Shown here: piece after piece, positions 63,101 to 64,000 of the stretch | How the letters are laid out: each line of letters opens with the position of its first letter | Position numbering within the stretch: position 1 is the first letter of the stretch | Source: Nemopilema nomurai | Taxonomy: Eukaryota > Cnidaria > Scyphozoa > Rhizostomeae > Rhizostomatidae | Reading direction: 5' to 3' | Length of the DNA stretch: 64,000 bases | Assembly (NCBI GenBank): GCA_003864495.1 | Contig: ML133370.1 | Coordinates: forward strand, 62,001 to 126,000 | Made by a program: the position numbers and the translations under genes | Notes under the pieces: generated by a model | What the model was told of the DNA's origin: nothing | What the model saw: the letters and a program-made list of their open reading frames with translations, nothing else | Database searches by the model: none

Positions 63101-64000
63101 ACACGCTACATTTCTCTACGTTGAACCTGTAAGTGTTTAGATGTAGCTCTTTTTAAAGCAAAGAGCAAATATGAATGTTCTGATCGTAGTTTCAGTCTGC
63201 GATTCCTTGTTTTAACGGGATGCCAGAGCTGGGTTGTCCAGAAGCAGAGCTTACCATTTTTTATTTAAAGTAGTGAATGCCACTGTTTGAGATCAGAGTG
63301 AAGCCTTGGGGATTGGCCTTAGAGTCAAACATTTTATAAAATTAACTAAAATTATGGACGATGGGAATGACGTTCTGCTGTACACACATGAATGAAGTTG
63401 GCTCTTGAAAGTTATCACCTCGATTTCAAAATTCTATATTCAGCTCTGAAATGAAAAACCTGATTTAGAACGGACATGATAAAACTACGAATCGCTTCGC
63501 TGAGTAATCTGTATTGTTAAATGTTAACAGAAAGTACATTTAACTAGGGATGATCAGAAATCTTTTCAGAAAAACTTTCTGAGATTATTTGATTTTTGAA
63601 TAATCTCAAACTGTTTCATTTTTGTATGGCTAATTGTTTGATCTTTCAAAGTCAGGGGTCGTGAGTTCGAGTCTCGCTCGGGTCGGTTACTTTTCCGCAT
63701 TCCTATGATTCTTTGTTTAATCTTTCATTTGTAGTACACCGGCATCACAATGAAGGCCTTCAAGCGGTTGCAAGTGAATATTGAAATCGAAAATGACCCA
63801 TCTTATGAAAGGTAGCAATCATTTCTTTTTTCTAACTATAATCATTTTAATCTATAATAAGCCGTTATTTTCCTTTTATCAAAATTTCTAGGTATACCTC
63901 CTTTTCGTTTTGATTCTTGCTCTTAATATATTTTTTTGATCTGAAACTTTGAAAATGGTTTTCCACCAGAATATTTCATGTTAATGCTAAGCTTCCGCCT
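57187..64000 (+). CDS. CD36/LIMP-2 class B scavenger receptor, 3' end beyond window
   Basis: Family of two-pass membrane glycoproteins (CD36, SR-BI, LIMP-2) that bind lipids, lipoproteins or lysosomal enzymes. Exons: 57187-57321, 58784-59092, 59595-59852, about 60233-60360, 60800-60849, 61688-61757, 62423-62598, 63010-63128, 63735-63811, and 63970 to the edge. Residues about 10-34 form the N-terminal membrane span. Family blocks: QRGPYTYQELRENI, KEIVFGYNDTFLNFLRS, WNTTYGNMINGTDGTHFSP, RLYIFVSDVCR, LMSGPHFYQGDPKYYEAVEG and LYVEPYTGITMKAFKRLQVN. Several NxS/T sites fit a heavily glycosylated ectodomain. About 450 of an expected 470-500 residues are present; the second span and tail are missing. 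MINGTDG and PHFYQ look closest to LIMP-2/SCARB2. The 5' edge of exon 4 is uncertain: the pyrimidine-rich acceptor at 60177 gives a stop in phase, while AG at 60232 keeps the frame. Confidence 0.9.
63625..63690 (+). repeat. tRNA-related SINE fragment in a scavenger receptor intron
   Basis: GGTCGTGAGTTCGAGTCTCG holds a perfect polymerase III B box, GTTCGAGTC at 63665-63673, followed by CTCGGGTCGG as in the 3' half of a tRNA. An A-box-like TGGCTAATTG lies about 35 nt upstream. No complete cloverleaf can be drawn, so it is probably a SINE head or decayed tRNA copy rather than a working tRNA gene. Confidence 0.45.

Noticed and set aside
63625..63700. Functional tRNA gene
   Set aside because: A B box and T-arm-like sequence are present, but no acceptor or anticodon stem can be paired.

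Overview
The window is nuclear genomic DNA of an animal. Genes are intron-rich, with GT-AG introns (plus one GC-AG) and exons of roughly 30-300 nt. The flanking sequence is AT-rich and carries transposon debris. Gene content and high similarity to vertebrate orthologues, together with the TE types, suggest an invertebrate, perhaps a cnidarian or another early-branching metazoan. That assignment is inference; nothing here fixes the species. Exons were assembled by hand from splice signals, reading-frame continuity and recall of the human orthologues.

Layout from left to right. (1) 1-3867: 3' part of a Ty3/gypsy LTR retrotransposon, with a pol gene broken by three frameshifts and a 387-bp 3' LTR (TGTT...AACA). 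(2) 4574-12287 (+): integrin-linked kinase, 13 coding exons, 449 aa, complete. (3) 14761-16489 (+): nocturnin-like EEP-family phosphatase, 2 exons, 342 aa. (4) 16921-19113 (-): PIGZ/SMP3-type GPI mannosyltransferase, 2 exons, about 575 aa, convergent with nocturnin. (5) 19289-47153 (+): THOC2, the TREX/THO scaffold, about 47 exons and 1548 aa, divergent from PIGZ across a 175-bp shared promoter region. Its introns hold a MITE with perfect 15-bp inverted ends, three copies of a 124-bp repeat, a 26-bp tandem repeat and a 1.08-kb minisatellite of about 77 units of 14 bp. (6) 51141-52040 (+): a single-exon, coiled-coil protein of unknown function. (7) 57187-64000 (+): a CD36/LIMP-2 class B scavenger receptor running off the right edge.

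The genes do not form a pathway. They are housekeeping or membrane genes with separate roles: integrin adhesion, NADP(H)/RNA phosphatase chemistry, GPI-anchor side-chain mannosylation, mRNA export, and lipid or lysosomal scavenging. The one regulatory arrangement visible in the layout is the PIGZ/THOC2 head-to-head pair. The most unusual DNA is the THOC2 intron minisatellite, followed by the THOC2 intronic repeat family and the orphan coiled-coil gene.
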